A stretch of 64,000 nt of DNA. Origin: Rariglobus sp. GTDB taxonomy: Bacteria > Verrucomicrobiota > Verrucomicrobiia > Opitutales > Opitutaceae. Below are positions 42,838 to 51,581 of the stretch, in pieces. Made by a program: the position numbers and the translations under genes. The notes under the pieces were generated by a model. It made no database searches and was not told the origin of the DNA. It was given only the letters and a program-made list of their open reading frames with translations. Positions within the stretch are counted from its first letter, which is position 1; every line of letters starts with the position of its first letter. The stretch lies in contig JAQSWS010000021.1 in NCBI GenBank assembly GCA_029266495.1, positions 1 through 64,000 of the forward strand. Reading direction: 5' to 3'.

Positions 42838-43704
42838 ATGAAAACCGCCGCCACGGTGCCTTCCGTGCTCACCTTTGAGGACTGGTCGTTCCTGCAGGCG
42901 CACTTGCTCTGGTGCTACGAAGGCGAAGTCGCGGTGCCCAACCGGCGGCTGCTTTCCCAACGCAACCAGCTCTCCGCGTGGTTGCTGCAAGCCGGCTCCG
43001 TCACCGTCCGCCGCGGCGGGCAAACCTGGGTGGCGCGGCCCGGGGAGTGGGTGTTTTGCGGCCCGCATCCGATGCACCAGGAGTTTTCACCGGACGCGCG
43101 CATTCTTTCGATCAACTTCAAACTCGAGTGGCCGTCCGGCGACTCGCTCGTCGAGCACATCCTGCTCGTGCCCGCGCGCGAACATCCCGCACTGGGACGG
43201 GCGGCGCGCGCGTTGCTGCGCTTCATCTCGAAACGGTTTCCCCATGCCGGCACCGATCTGCGTCCGCGGCCGATGGAACTCACCGATTTTTTTGAGATGC
43301 AGAAACTTTTCTCCGCCTGGGCGCAGGCCTATTTGAAGACCATGCTGGCCGCCGGCGTGGTGCCCGCGCGCATGGCCGGCCTCGACCCGCGCGTGCTCAA
43401 CCTGGTGCGCCGCCTGGACCGACACGACTGGCGCGTCCCGTTTCGTGAAAAAAAGCCCGCGCTCGCCACCGGCCTGAGCGCAGGTCATCTCGACCGTCTG
43501 TTCGTGCAGCAGCTCGGGCTGACGCCTCACGCCTATCTGCAAAAGCGCCGCCTTGAATCCGCGCTGGCCGCCCTCGCCGGCTCGGAGGTGCCCGCCAAAA
43601 AAATCGCCTACGATCTGGGATTTTCCTCCGCGTCGCATTTCACCCACTGGCTGCGCAACGCCACCGGGAAATCCCCGCGCGAGGTGCGCGCCGGCTCATC
43701 GTAG
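42838..43704 (+). CDS. AraC-family transcriptional regulator
   Basis: The 288-residue protein has an N-terminal cupin-like sensing domain (about 30-110; WVARPGEWVFCGPHPMHQEF) and a C-terminal pair of helix-turn-helix motifs (about 195-285), ending FSSASHFTHWLRNATGKSPREV. The second helix-turn-helix is well conserved, the first (ATGLSAGHLDRLFVQQLG) less so. It diverges from the FAD oxidoreductase gene and probably controls it in response to a sugar or sugar acid. Its TAG stop is part of a REP-like element. Confidence 0.88.
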   Translation: MKTAATVPSVLTFEDWSFLQAHLLWCYEGEVAVPNRRLLSQRNQLSAWLLQAGSVTVRRGGQTWVARPGEWVFCGPHPMHQEFSPDARILSINFKLEWPSGDSLVEHILLVPAREHPALGRAARALLRFISKRFPHAGTDLRPRPMELTDFFEMQKLFSAWAQAYLKTMLAAGVVPARMAGLDPRVLNLVRRLDRHDWRVPFREKKPALATGLSAGHLDRLFVQQLGLTPHAYLQKRRLESALAALAGSEVPAKKIAYDLGFSSASHFTHWLRNATGKSPREVRAGSS

Positions 43705-43781
43705 GGCCCGACCTTGTGTCGGGCCGGTGAGGCGTGCGCAGGCGAAAAGACCGCGCGGCCTCACGCAAGGTGAGGCCCTAC
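43701..43781. repeat. paired REP-like element (BIME-like)
   Basis: Two hairpins, GGCCCGAC/GTCGGGCC (43705-43725) and GGCCTCAC/GTGAGGCC (43757-43777), are bounded by GTAGG at one end and CCTAC at the other. The whole is thus an inverted pair of REP units. The upstream AraC stop codon is embedded in it. Confidence 0.75.
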
Positions 43782-43783
43782 TC

Positions 43784-43930
43784 TCAGCACCGCGCCAATT
43801 CGCAGAAGACCAACGCACACGGGGCGACGTCGGTGGAAAACGCAAACTCGCCGTCGAGCGTCAGCGTTTCATCGCGCAGCACCACCGGCTCGGCGGCGTG
43901 GCGGAGGCGGTAGCGGTGGACATGGGTTAA
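43784..43930 (-). pseudogene. C-terminal remnant of a lost gene, possibly a glycosidase
   Basis: The minus strand encodes VHRYRLRHAAEPVVLRDETL and TLDGEFAFSTDVAPCALVFC followed by ELARC and a stop at 43784. The strand pattern looks like the end of a real beta-sandwich domain, as found at the C-terminus of glycosidases. There is no start codon in a suitable place, and the piece is cut off at 43930 by the terminator of the GH16 gene. It is too short to name. Confidence 0.45.
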
Positions 43931-43963
43931 AAAAAAGGCGGGACGCCGGAGAGGCGTCCCGCC
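43929..43963 (-). terminator. rho-independent terminator of the GH16 operon
   Basis: Perfect 11-bp stem GGCGGGACGCC/GGCGTCCCGCC with a 5-nt loop, followed on the minus strand by eight T. It lies 48 bases past the last GH16 stop codon. Confidence 0.92.
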
Positions 43964-44011
43964 GGGGCGCGGGTGGTGCTGTGAGGAGCGATTGGCGCGG
44001 AGTGTGGCGAA

Positions 44012-46603
44012 TCAGGGTGAGGTGTAGCCGGTGATCGTGAACTGGCTCAGCGCGGCGCTCTGGATCGATTCGCTGGAGATCGCGGGATAGAGCGAGGTGT
44101 CACTGAAGAACGTGGCGGAGGTCGTGAAAGCGGGGACGTTGAGCGTCGCCGCGGTGGCCCCGGTGGTGAGGTTCTTGAGCGTGATCGTCGCGGTCCAGGC
44201 GGCGGCGGTGGCACCGCGGTTGAGCGTGAAGTTCAGTTGCAGCGGATCGGAGACGTTGTCCCCGCCGGCGGAATTCAGGCCAAGAGCGGAACCGGCGACG
44301 TTGGCGGTGAGGCTGGTCGCGGGCGTGCCGTTGGCTTGATAGAAACCGATGCGGTAGAGGTCGGTTCCGGAGGCACGGCCGAAGTAGGCGCGGAGGCTGG
44401 TGGTGCCGGAGGTGGCGTTGTAGAAGTAAGTGGGCGCGATGATGGTGGCGGTGCCTCCGGTGGCGGCGGACTGGGTGAAGTTAAAATCGAACACGGTGGT
44501 GCGCGAAGGCGTGGCGGTGTAGCTGACGGGCGTTTGCCAGACGGCGTTTTGCGCGGCGGTCTGGGCGGTGTTGACGACGAGGCCCTTGGTCAGGTCGATG
44601 TTGAAGCTGCCGGAGCCGGAGACGAGTTGCCAGGCGGGTGCGGAGCCGGGCTGGTTGTGCAGGGTGCCGTTCGCGTAGCCTTCGGCGGCGGTGAAGTTCA
44701 CCGCTTGCAGGCCCTCGTGGATCTTCACGTTGGAGTAGCGGGCGCAGACAGCCTTGTTGCCAGCGGCATCGTTGTCGTTGGCGATGGCGAGGTGGGTCAT
44801 CGCGCCGGTGTAGAAAGTGCCAAGCGGGATGAGGTAGGTCTTGGGGCCCGAGGCGGAGACATAGTCCTTGTAGTTGGTCCAGGCGCCGGACCAGATTTGC
44901 GAGCCGGCGAAGTGGAAGAGGCGTTTGGCGTCGGTGTGGCTGTCGTTGTTTTCGAGCCCGAGGGCGATGATCTCGCCGGGGGCGGCGGATTCGACGGTGA
45001 CTTCGAGCACGGTGTCGGGGGTGACGGTGTAGTTGAGCGGGAATTTCCACCAGGCGTCCTTGTGGACGGTGACGGCGCCACCGCCGTCGGCGATGGTGAC
45101 CTGGCCGACGGTGTTGGCCTGGGCGGAGTAGGCGGTATGGTCGGTGCCGAAGGAGATGGCGCCGTTGGCGGAGCGGGAGGTGGCGGAGGGGACGGCGGGG
45201 GTGGTCTTGGCGCCGGACCAAACGCGGACGTAGTCCACGTCGAGGGTTTTGTTATGCACGACGGAGGTGACGTTGTCGTTGCCGTCCCAGCCGCCGAGTT
45301 GGAGCGAGAGGATGAGGTAGCCGGGGGTGGTCATCACGCGGGAGCCGGCGTAGGAGCCGGTCTTCACGCCATCGACGTAGAACTCGATGAGCTGGCCGGG
45401 GACCCAGTAGCAACCGTAGGTGTGGTAGGTGGTGTCGGTGTTGAGAGCGGGGACGGGGCCCCAGCCGCGGGATTGCTGGCTGGTGGTGTAGCCGTCCCAG
45501 TGGATGGCGTGGGATGAGACGTTGTTCCCCCAGACGCCGAGGGTCTCCATGATGTCGAGTTCCATGCCGCCGTCGAACGTGGTGGTATTGTTGGGCGACT
45601 GGGCGTAGTCGGTGCGGATCTCGATTTCGGCGTGGTTTCCGTAGTTGGTGGCCGAATACGAGCCCCACTTCACGGAGGCGTCGGCGACGGGGGTGACATT
45701 GACGGAGCCGTTCAGGACGAGGACGGGGCGGTCGGCGGCGTTGACGGCGTTGCGGCTGTGGAAACGCATGCCGCGGCCGCGACGGAACTCGTCGGCGAGG
45801 GCGACGGACATGACGCCGTCGCCGGCGAGCTGGGACTGGGCCCAGGCGGTGACGTCGATCTCGACGATGGCGCCGGCGGCGGAGTCGAAGCCCCACTTGT
45901 GGTCGAGGTGGAGGGGGTTGAGAGGGGGCTGGTTGTTCCAGTTGATACCGGTCTCGGTCCAGGCGTCGTTATCGACGGCCAGGGCCTGAAGGTTGTTGGG
46001 CCTTTCGGAATCGTTGCCGACGACGATGGTCTTGATGCGGAGCTTGGCGCTGGTAATCGACGAGACGCCGGAGCCGGCGAGGTTCCACTTCAGGAAGGCG
46101 CGGCTGAACCACTCCTTGGTGCCGTAGCCGTCGCGCTCGGGCATGACCCAAAAGGCGGGCCAGAGACCGGTGGCCTGATCCCCGCGCATGCGGGCCTCAA
46201 GGTAGCCGCCGGTCTGCTTGAAGCGCATGTAGCTGGAGATCTCGCCAGTGGAGTAGGCGAAGTTGGTGCCGGCGAAGGCAACGGGGTCGGTGGACGCGCG
46301 GAAGGTGACCTTGCCGTTGGCGACGGTGGTGCTGGAGGGGTTGTTGCCACCGGGGCCCTCGATGCCGGCGTCGCCCTGGCCGAGCTTCCACTTGGAGCCG
46401 TCGAGGGCGGTGCCGTCGAATTCATCCTGGAAAGTGAGCGTCCAGTTCCCCGGAACGCCCACGGGAGTCTGGGCAGCGAGCGGAAGGGCAAGCGCGGCGA
46501 GGTTCAGTCCGAGAATGCCGGCGAAGCGGGCAAAAAAAAGCGCCGGCGAAAGAACGCGGGCACGAGGCTGCACTGACACTCCAGCAAGGGTAGGTGTTTT
46601 CAT
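44012..46603 (-). CDS. secreted GH16 glucanase with domain inserted in the catalytic fold, copy 1
   Basis: The 863-residue protein has a long signal region (about 1-44). The GH16 beta-jellyroll starts at TWTLTF-like NWTLTFQDEFDGTALDGSKW (about 53-72) and runs to GLWPAFWVMPERDGYG (about 161). It is then interrupted by about 180 residues before resuming at GGMELDIMETLG, where Glu348, Asp350 and Glu353 form the catalytic ExDxxE. It ends at LDVDYVRVWSG (about 464). The insert contains AFLKWNLAGSGVSSITSAKL, WTETGINWNN and then ADASVKWGSYSATNYGNH, the parts of a DNRLRE/CBM96 domain in swapped order. Two beta modules follow to the end. Likely substrates are laminarin or another beta-glucan. It is the last gene of the operon and a tandem duplicate of the next gene upstream. 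Confidence 0.88.
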   Translation of the reverse strand: MKTPTLAGVSVQPRARVLSPALFFARFAGILGLNLAALALPLAAQTPVGVPGNWTLTFQDEFDGTALDGSKWKLGQGDAGIEGPGGNNPSSTTVANGKVTFRASTDPVAFAGTNFAYSTGEISSYMRFKQTGGYLEARMRGDQATGLWPAFWVMPERDGYGTKEWFSRAFLKWNLAGSGVSSITSAKLRIKTIVVGNDSERPNNLQALAVDNDAWTETGINWNNQPPLNPLHLDHKWGFDSAAGAIVEIDVTAWAQSQLAGDGVMSVALADEFRRGRGMRFHSRNAVNAADRPVLVLNGSVNVTPVADASVKWGSYSATNYGNHAEIEIRTDYAQSPNNTTTFDGGMELDIMETLGVWGNNVSSHAIHWDGYTTSQQSRGWGPVPALNTDTTYHTYGCYWVPGQLIEFYVDGVKTGSYAGSRVMTTPGYLILSLQLGGWDGNDNVTSVVHNKTLDVDYVRVWSGAKTTPAVPSATSRSANGAISFGTDHTAYSAQANTVGQVTIADGGGAVTVHKDAWWKFPLNYTVTPDTVLEVTVESAAPGEIIALGLENNDSHTDAKRLFHFAGSQIWSGAWTNYKDYVSASGPKTYLIPLGTFYTGAMTHLAIANDNDAAGNKAVCARYSNVKIHEGLQAVNFTAAEGYANGTLHNQPGSAPAWQLVSGSGSFNIDLTKGLVVNTAQTAAQNAVWQTPVSYTATPSRTTVFDFNFTQSAATGGTATIIAPTYFYNATSGTTSLRAYFGRASGTDLYRIGFYQANGTPATSLTANVAGSALGLNSAGGDNVSDPLQLNFTLNRGATAAAWTATITLKNLTTGATAATLNVPAFTTSATFFSDTSLYPAISSESIQSAALSQFTITGYTSP

Positions 46604-46747
46604 GGGGTAGCGCCGGATTCTATCAGCAAGTGGTTGGAAGACGTGAGCCCGCAGCCGACTCGTGATGTGACAAAAGCCGACTCCACCCCTGCCGCGCCGG
46701 CTAATTAGGGGAGCGACTTGGGACCGTCGTCGGACGTGGCGAGATCA
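46604..46747 (-). pseudogene. duplication scar: remnant of the 3' end of the upstream-type GH16 gene
   Basis: These 144 bases align almost without gaps with 49484-49627, the stretch that joins GH16 copy 2 to the 3' end of the third GH16 gene. The remnant still encodes DLATSDDGPKSL and a stop, matching the true end of the gene at 49585. Similarity stops at about 46747. Then at about 46788 the sequence becomes like the region after GH16 copy 1, with only half of its terminator. The remaining bases to 46846 carry no gene. Confidence 0.75.
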
Positions 46748-46846
46748 AGGAGCACGGGCGCGCAGGCGGATGACGTGACGGTGGTCAAGAGGCGTCCCGC
46801 CGGGACGAGCCTTCTGCAAGGAGCGATTCGGGAGGGGCGTGGAGGA

Positions 46847-49483
46847 TCAGGGCGAGGTGTAGCCGGTGATCGTGAGCGTGGAGAGCGCGGCGGTGTGGAC
46901 GGAGCCGCTGGTGACGACGGGATACAGCGAGGCGTCGTTGAAGAACGTGGCCGAGCTGGTGAAGCCCGGCACGTTGACCGTCGCGAGCGTGGTTCCGGTC
47001 GAGCGGTTCTTGAGTTCGATGACGGCGCTCCAGTCGGAGGCGACGGTTCCGCGCACGAGGGTGTAGCGCAGTTGCAGCGGCACGGAGGTGTTGTCGCCGC
47101 CTCCGGAGTTCAATCCGAGCGCGGCGCCGGAGACGTTGGAGACGATGCTGGTCGCGGGCGAACCGCTGTTTTGATAGAAACCGATGCGGTAGAGATCGGT
47201 GCCGGAGGCGCGGCCGAAGTAGGCGGACACGTTGGAGGCGCCGGAGGTCGCGTTGAGGAAGTTCGTCAACGACACGATGGTCGGGGTGCCGGACGTGGCG
47301 GCGGACTGGGTGAACTCGAAGTCGAGCACGGCGGTGCGCGAGGCGACGGCGGTGAAATCAACCGGGGTCTGCCAGACGGCGTTTTGCGTGGCGGTCTGGG
47401 CGGTGTTCACGACGAGGCCCTGGGTGAGGTTGACGTTGAAGCTGCCGGAACCGGACACGAGCTGCCAGGCGGGGGCGGAGACGGGCTGGTTGTGCAGCGT
47501 GCCGTTGGCGTAGCCTTCGGTGGCGGTGAAGTTGACGTCTTGCAGGCCCTCGTGGACGCGAACGTTGGTGTAGCGGGCCGCGACCTTGCCGCCGGCATCG
47601 TTGTCGTTGGCGAAGGCGAGATAGAGCATCGGTCCGGTGTAGAACTGGCCGATGGGGATGACGTAGGTCTTGGGGCCGGTGCCGGAGACGTAGTCTTTGT
47701 AGTCGGTCCAGGCGTTGGCCCAGACCTGGGTGCCGGCGAGATGGAAGAGGCGCTTGGGGGCGGTGTTGTTGATGTCGTCCTCATCGAAGCCGACGGCGAG
47801 GATCTCGCCGGTGGCGATGGACTCCACGGTGAACTCAAGCACGGTGTCGGGAGTGACGGTGTAGTTAAGCGGGAACTTCGTCCAACCGTCGCGGCTCAGG
47901 GTGACGGCGACGCCGTTATCGGCGAGGGTGATCTGGGGGGCGGTGTTGCCGCCGTAGCCGGAGTGGTCGCGGCCGAAGCGGATGGAGCCGTCGGACAGGC
48001 GTGTGGTGGTCGCGGGGACGGAGACGGTGCGGGTGCCGGACCAGGCGCGGACGTAGTCCACATCGAGTTGTTTGCCATCCACGGCGGCGGTGGGGGTGTT
48101 GCCATCCCAGCCGCCGAGTTGGAGGGAGAGGATGAGGTAGGCGGGGATGTTCATCACGCGCGGATCGATGTGTTCGCCGGTCTTCACGCCGTCCACGTAG
48201 AACTCGATCAGGCCCGCCTCCCAGTAGAGGCCGTAGGTGTGGAAGACGAGGTCGCTGTCGTAGGCGGGCACGGGGCCCCAGCCGGCGGCCTGGTGGTTGG
48301 CGCCGTAGCCGTCCCAGTGGAGCGCGTGGGAGGTGGTGTCGACGCCCCAGATGCCGAGGGTCTCCATGATGTCGACCTCCATGCCCTGGCCGTAGGAATC
48401 GGTGCCGGTGTTGGCGGTGTTGTAGAAGTGGTCGCGGATCTTGAGCGTGGCTGTCGTTCCGTAGTTTAAGTTTGAATACGAACCGGCCGAAACCATGGCG
48501 TCGGCGTCGGCGGCATAGGACGTGCCGTTGATGATAAGGACGGGACGGTCGGCGGAGTTGGCGGCCTCACGGCTGTGATAGGTCACGCGGTTGTCCTTCA
48601 TGAAGGTGTCGGCGAGGCAAAGGCTGTAGGTCTTGTCGCCGATCGCGGCCTGGGAGGCGACGAAGGCGGTGACATCCAGGTCGATGTAAGCGCCGACGGC
48701 GGGCGTGCCGGCGCTCTGGGCACGCCAAAGTGCCTCGGTGGCGGGCATGTTGCCCCAGGTGATGCCGGTTTCGGTCCAGCTATCGTTGGTGACGCCAAAG
48801 GCGACGACGTTGCTCTTTTGGGATTTTTGGATGGCCGCGATACGCACGCGGAGGATGGCGCTGGTTACGGAGGAGGGGCTGCCGGCGCCGGTGATAAACT
48901 TCAGATAGGAGCGTTCGAAGCCGCCCCATGGTTCGGTTTGCCCCGCGGGGATGCCGGTGGATTGCGGGCCGTAGTAGCCGCGGTCAGGCATGAGCCAGAA
49001 GGCGGGCCACAGGCCGGTGGCCTGGTCGTGGCGCATGCGGGCCTCGAAGTAGCCGTAGCGTTGGGTAAAGCCCTGTTTGACGCCGCCGGTGGTGACGGTC
49101 GAGAAGGTGCTGATCTCGCCGGTGGCGTAGGCGAAGGGTGCGCCACCATAGGATACGGCGCGTTGTTCGGCGGTGAGGGTGAGCACCCCGGAGCCGACGG
49201 CGATATTTTCCCGGGCGTTGCCGCCCTGGCCGGCGATGCCCTCGTGGTGGGTGCCGAGCCGCCAGCGGGAAGCGTCGAGTGAGGAGCTGTTGAACTCTTC
49301 GTTGAGGGTGAGAGTCCAGGTGCCGGGCACGCCGACCGGGGCGGGGGTCTGGGCGGAGAGCGGAAGGGCAAGCGCGGCGAGGTTCAGGCCGAGAATGCCG
49401 GCGAAACGGGCAAGAAAAAGCGCCGGCGAAGAAACGCGGGCGCGAGGCTGCACTGACACTCCAACAAGGGTAGGTGTTTTCAT
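46847..49483 (-). CDS. secreted GH16 glucanase with domain inserted in the catalytic fold, copy 2
   Basis: The 878-residue paralogue of the gene at 44012 starts at ATG 49483 with an almost identical signal region (MKTPTLVGVSVQPRARV). GH16 part 1 runs from about 55 to 172 (GLWPAFWLMPDRGYYG) and part 2 from about 366 (GQGMEVDIMETLGIWG, catalytic Glu369, Asp371, Glu374) to 482. Between them lies a roughly 170-residue insert with RSYLKFITGAGSPSSVTSAI, WTETGITWGNMP, YIDLDVTAFV and then DADAMVSAGSYSNLNYGT. The roughly 390-residue C-terminus is shared with copy 1. The two differ throughout, so the duplication is not recent. Only half of the downstream terminator is left. Confidence 0.88.
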   Translation of the reverse strand: MKTPTLVGVSVQPRARVSSPALFLARFAGILGLNLAALALPLSAQTPAPVGVPGTWTLTLNEEFNSSSLDASRWRLGTHHEGIAGQGGNARENIAVGSGVLTLTAEQRAVSYGGAPFAYATGEISTFSTVTTGGVKQGFTQRYGYFEARMRHDQATGLWPAFWLMPDRGYYGPQSTGIPAGQTEPWGGFERSYLKFITGAGSPSSVTSAILRVRIAAIQKSQKSNVVAFGVTNDSWTETGITWGNMPATEALWRAQSAGTPAVGAYIDLDVTAFVASQAAIGDKTYSLCLADTFMKDNRVTYHSREAANSADRPVLIINGTSYAADADAMVSAGSYSNLNYGTTATLKIRDHFYNTANTGTDSYGQGMEVDIMETLGIWGVDTTSHALHWDGYGANHQAAGWGPVPAYDSDLVFHTYGLYWEAGLIEFYVDGVKTGEHIDPRVMNIPAYLILSLQLGGWDGNTPTAAVDGKQLDVDYVRAWSGTRTVSVPATTTRLSDGSIRFGRDHSGYGGNTAPQITLADNGVAVTLSRDGWTKFPLNYTVTPDTVLEFTVESIATGEILAVGFDEDDINNTAPKRLFHLAGTQVWANAWTDYKDYVSGTGPKTYVIPIGQFYTGPMLYLAFANDNDAGGKVAARYTNVRVHEGLQDVNFTATEGYANGTLHNQPVSAPAWQLVSGSGSFNVNLTQGLVVNTAQTATQNAVWQTPVDFTAVASRTAVLDFEFTQSAATSGTPTIVSLTNFLNATSGASNVSAYFGRASGTDLYRIGFYQNSGSPATSIVSNVSGAALGLNSGGGDNTSVPLQLRYTLVRGTVASDWSAVIELKNRSTGTTLATVNVPGFTSSATFFNDASLYPVVTSGSVHTAALSTLTITGYTSP

Positions 49484-49584
49484 GGGGTAGCGCCGGACTT
49501 TATCAACAAGCGGCCGGAATGCGTGAGCCCGCAACCGACTCGCGATGTGACAAAAACCGACTGCACCCTCGCCGCGCCGGCTGA

Positions 49585-51525
49585 TTACTGGAGCGACTTG
49601 GGTCCGTCGTCGGAGGTGGCGAGATCCTTGCGCTGCCAGACGCGCACGTAGTCGATCACGAGATCTGCCGGGAGCGTCGCGGGATCAAGCGGATCGTATT
49701 CAAAGCCGCCAGGAAGGAGGTCAAAAATAAGATATGACTGGACCGAGCCGACGCGGGGCGAATCCCAGCTGCCGCCCTTGCGGCCTTGCGAATAAACGGA
49801 AACGTGGCCGGGCGTCCACAGCATGCCGATGGTGAGGAAGCCGTCCTTGTCGGGGAGGTTGTAGTGCATACTCGTGCCCGCGGACTTGTGATACTTCACG
49901 TAGGAATCCCAGTGCGTGCCGAAGGTGGTGCGATACGGACCCCACATGGACTGGCCTTCAAAGACGTCGAACTCCATCCCGCCGTCCTTGGTGTCGGTGC
50001 GCTGATGTTTGGGCCAGCTGGAGGGACCGCGTTCGGGCATGAGCCAGAAGGCGGGGAACATGCTCGGAACGGCGGGCATCTTCACGCGGACTTCGTAATA
50101 GCCATAGCGCTGCGTCCACTTGCCGTAGGAGTCGAGCCAGCCCGTGGCGAACTCCGTGGCACGCTCATTGGGGTCGTCGTTATGGTGGCCGGCGCGTTTC
50201 TCGATGCGGAGGCGGGCGAAACCGTCACCGAGCAGGACGTTGTCCTTGGAGAAACCGACGCGTTTGTCCCACCAGTTCGCGGCATAAACGTTCCAGACCT
50301 CGGTGTTGAGCGCAGGACCGTCGAAGTTGTCCTCAAAGGTTTTCACCCAATCCCCGGCGACGGGCGGACGCTGACCGAGCCAGGCGGGAGGCGGCACGGG
50401 TGCGGGCATTCCGGCGTTGATGGCAACGATCTGGAAGGTGGACGGCTTGGCGTGATTGACCGGCTGGAGGATCACGCCGGTGGTCTGGTGGCTGGTGAAG
50501 CGCGCTCCGGGAGTTTCCTTCACTCCCCAGCTTTTTTTGTGCTCGAGTTGTTCCTGCTCGGGATCGGAAAGGATTTCGAAAGGCGTCTTCGGGATGAAGG
50601 GGATGACGAGGTCGGCGGTGGCGCCGGGGGCGATGGGTTTATCGGGTAATCCAAAATCGGATACGCCTCCGCGGCTGGTGAGCTGGACGCTGAGTGCGGC
50701 GGGGGCGGAGCCGGTGTTTTTGACCCGGACCGTCACCTGAAGAAAACTGCCGAGATCCCAGAAGCCGCGGACGGGACGGACCAGGATGTTCTGGGCGGGT
50801 TGTCCGGTGAAGGCGATGTCGAGCGGTTTGTCGGCAGCGGCTTCGGCCTTGGCGCCGGCGCGGGCGACGAGCTGTTTTTCCCCGTCGAACGGCACGGCGG
50901 TGCCAAAGAGTATTCCTGCCTTGGGCTTGGTGCGCACGAGGTCGGGGTTGGTCGGTGCCCGGTCACCGGGATTTCCGCCTGCAAGGATGGACTCGATGCG
51001 AAAGGAGCGGGCGACCTTCTCGTTTTTGCCGACGAAGAGAAGGATCCGGCTGATCTGCGCAGGGTTTACCGGGTCGGAACCCTTGGATGGCGAGGCATAG
51101 TAGGCGCGGGCGGTGCCGGACTCGCCAGGCTTGAGATAGACGACGCCGGCGCAGGAGCCTTTGCCGCCGGCGTTGTCGAGGCGGAGAGTGGCACTGATGA
51201 TCTGCGATCCGGTGTTGGTGAGGCGGGCCTCGACGTAACCGGTGCCCGACAGATCATAGACGACGAGCGGGGATGTGAAGCTAACACCCGGGAATGCGGC
51301 GGGGCCGGATTGAATGGCAACATCCAGGCCCTCGCCGGAAGCAGCCCGCGTCACGGTGATCTGCGGGTGGCTGGGTTCGGCAAGTTGCTCCGCGCCGCGA
51401 ACGGAAAGATTCATGACCGGGCGCGTCGCGGCTTCGGACGTGGGCGACGGGAGCGAGTCTTGCGCGTGAAGGAGGGGCGTAAGAAGAAGACCAAGAGTCA
51501 GGACCAGGGAGGCGGCAGGGTTCAT
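49585..51525 (-). CDS. secreted GH16 hydrolase with N-terminal beta-sandwich domains
   Basis: The 646-residue protein starts at ATG 51525 (MNPAASLVLTLGLLLTPLLH signal peptide). A GTG four codons upstream is possible. Two galactose-binding-like domains of about 150-170 residues precede the linker PPPAWLGQRPPVAGDWVKTF and the GH16 domain (about 385-635), with GYYEVRVKMPAVPSMFPAFW and the catalytic GMEFDVFEGQS. The closing strand is VIDYVRVWQRKDL. The EFDVFE form and the WPKHQ segment recall GH16 enzymes on galactans (agarase/porphyranase branches), but beta-glucan is also possible. It has no inserted domain. It resembles the GH16 gene at 58138 in architecture and linker. It lies 56 bases downstream of the GH42 gene. 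Confidence 0.87.
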   Translation of the reverse strand: MNPAASLVLTLGLLLTPLLHAQDSLPSPTSEAATRPVMNLSVRGAEQLAEPSHPQITVTRAASGEGLDVAIQSGPAAFPGVSFTSPLVVYDLSGTGYVEARLTNTGSQIISATLRLDNAGGKGSCAGVVYLKPGESGTARAYYASPSKGSDPVNPAQISRILLFVGKNEKVARSFRIESILAGGNPGDRAPTNPDLVRTKPKAGILFGTAVPFDGEKQLVARAGAKAEAAADKPLDIAFTGQPAQNILVRPVRGFWDLGSFLQVTVRVKNTGSAPAALSVQLTSRGGVSDFGLPDKPIAPGATADLVIPFIPKTPFEILSDPEQEQLEHKKSWGVKETPGARFTSHQTTGVILQPVNHAKPSTFQIVAINAGMPAPVPPPAWLGQRPPVAGDWVKTFEDNFDGPALNTEVWNVYAANWWDKRVGFSKDNVLLGDGFARLRIEKRAGHHNDDPNERATEFATGWLDSYGKWTQRYGYYEVRVKMPAVPSMFPAFWLMPERGPSSWPKHQRTDTKDGGMEFDVFEGQSMWGPYRTTFGTHWDSYVKYHKSAGTSMHYNLPDKDGFLTIGMLWTPGHVSVYSQGRKGGSWDSPRVGSVQSYLIFDLLPGGFEYDPLDPATLPADLVIDYVRVWQRKDLATSDDGPKSLQ

Positions 51526-51581
51526 GCAGGCTGACACATATAACAGCCCGAGGCCCGCCGGCGTGAGTCCGAAGCCGATTC

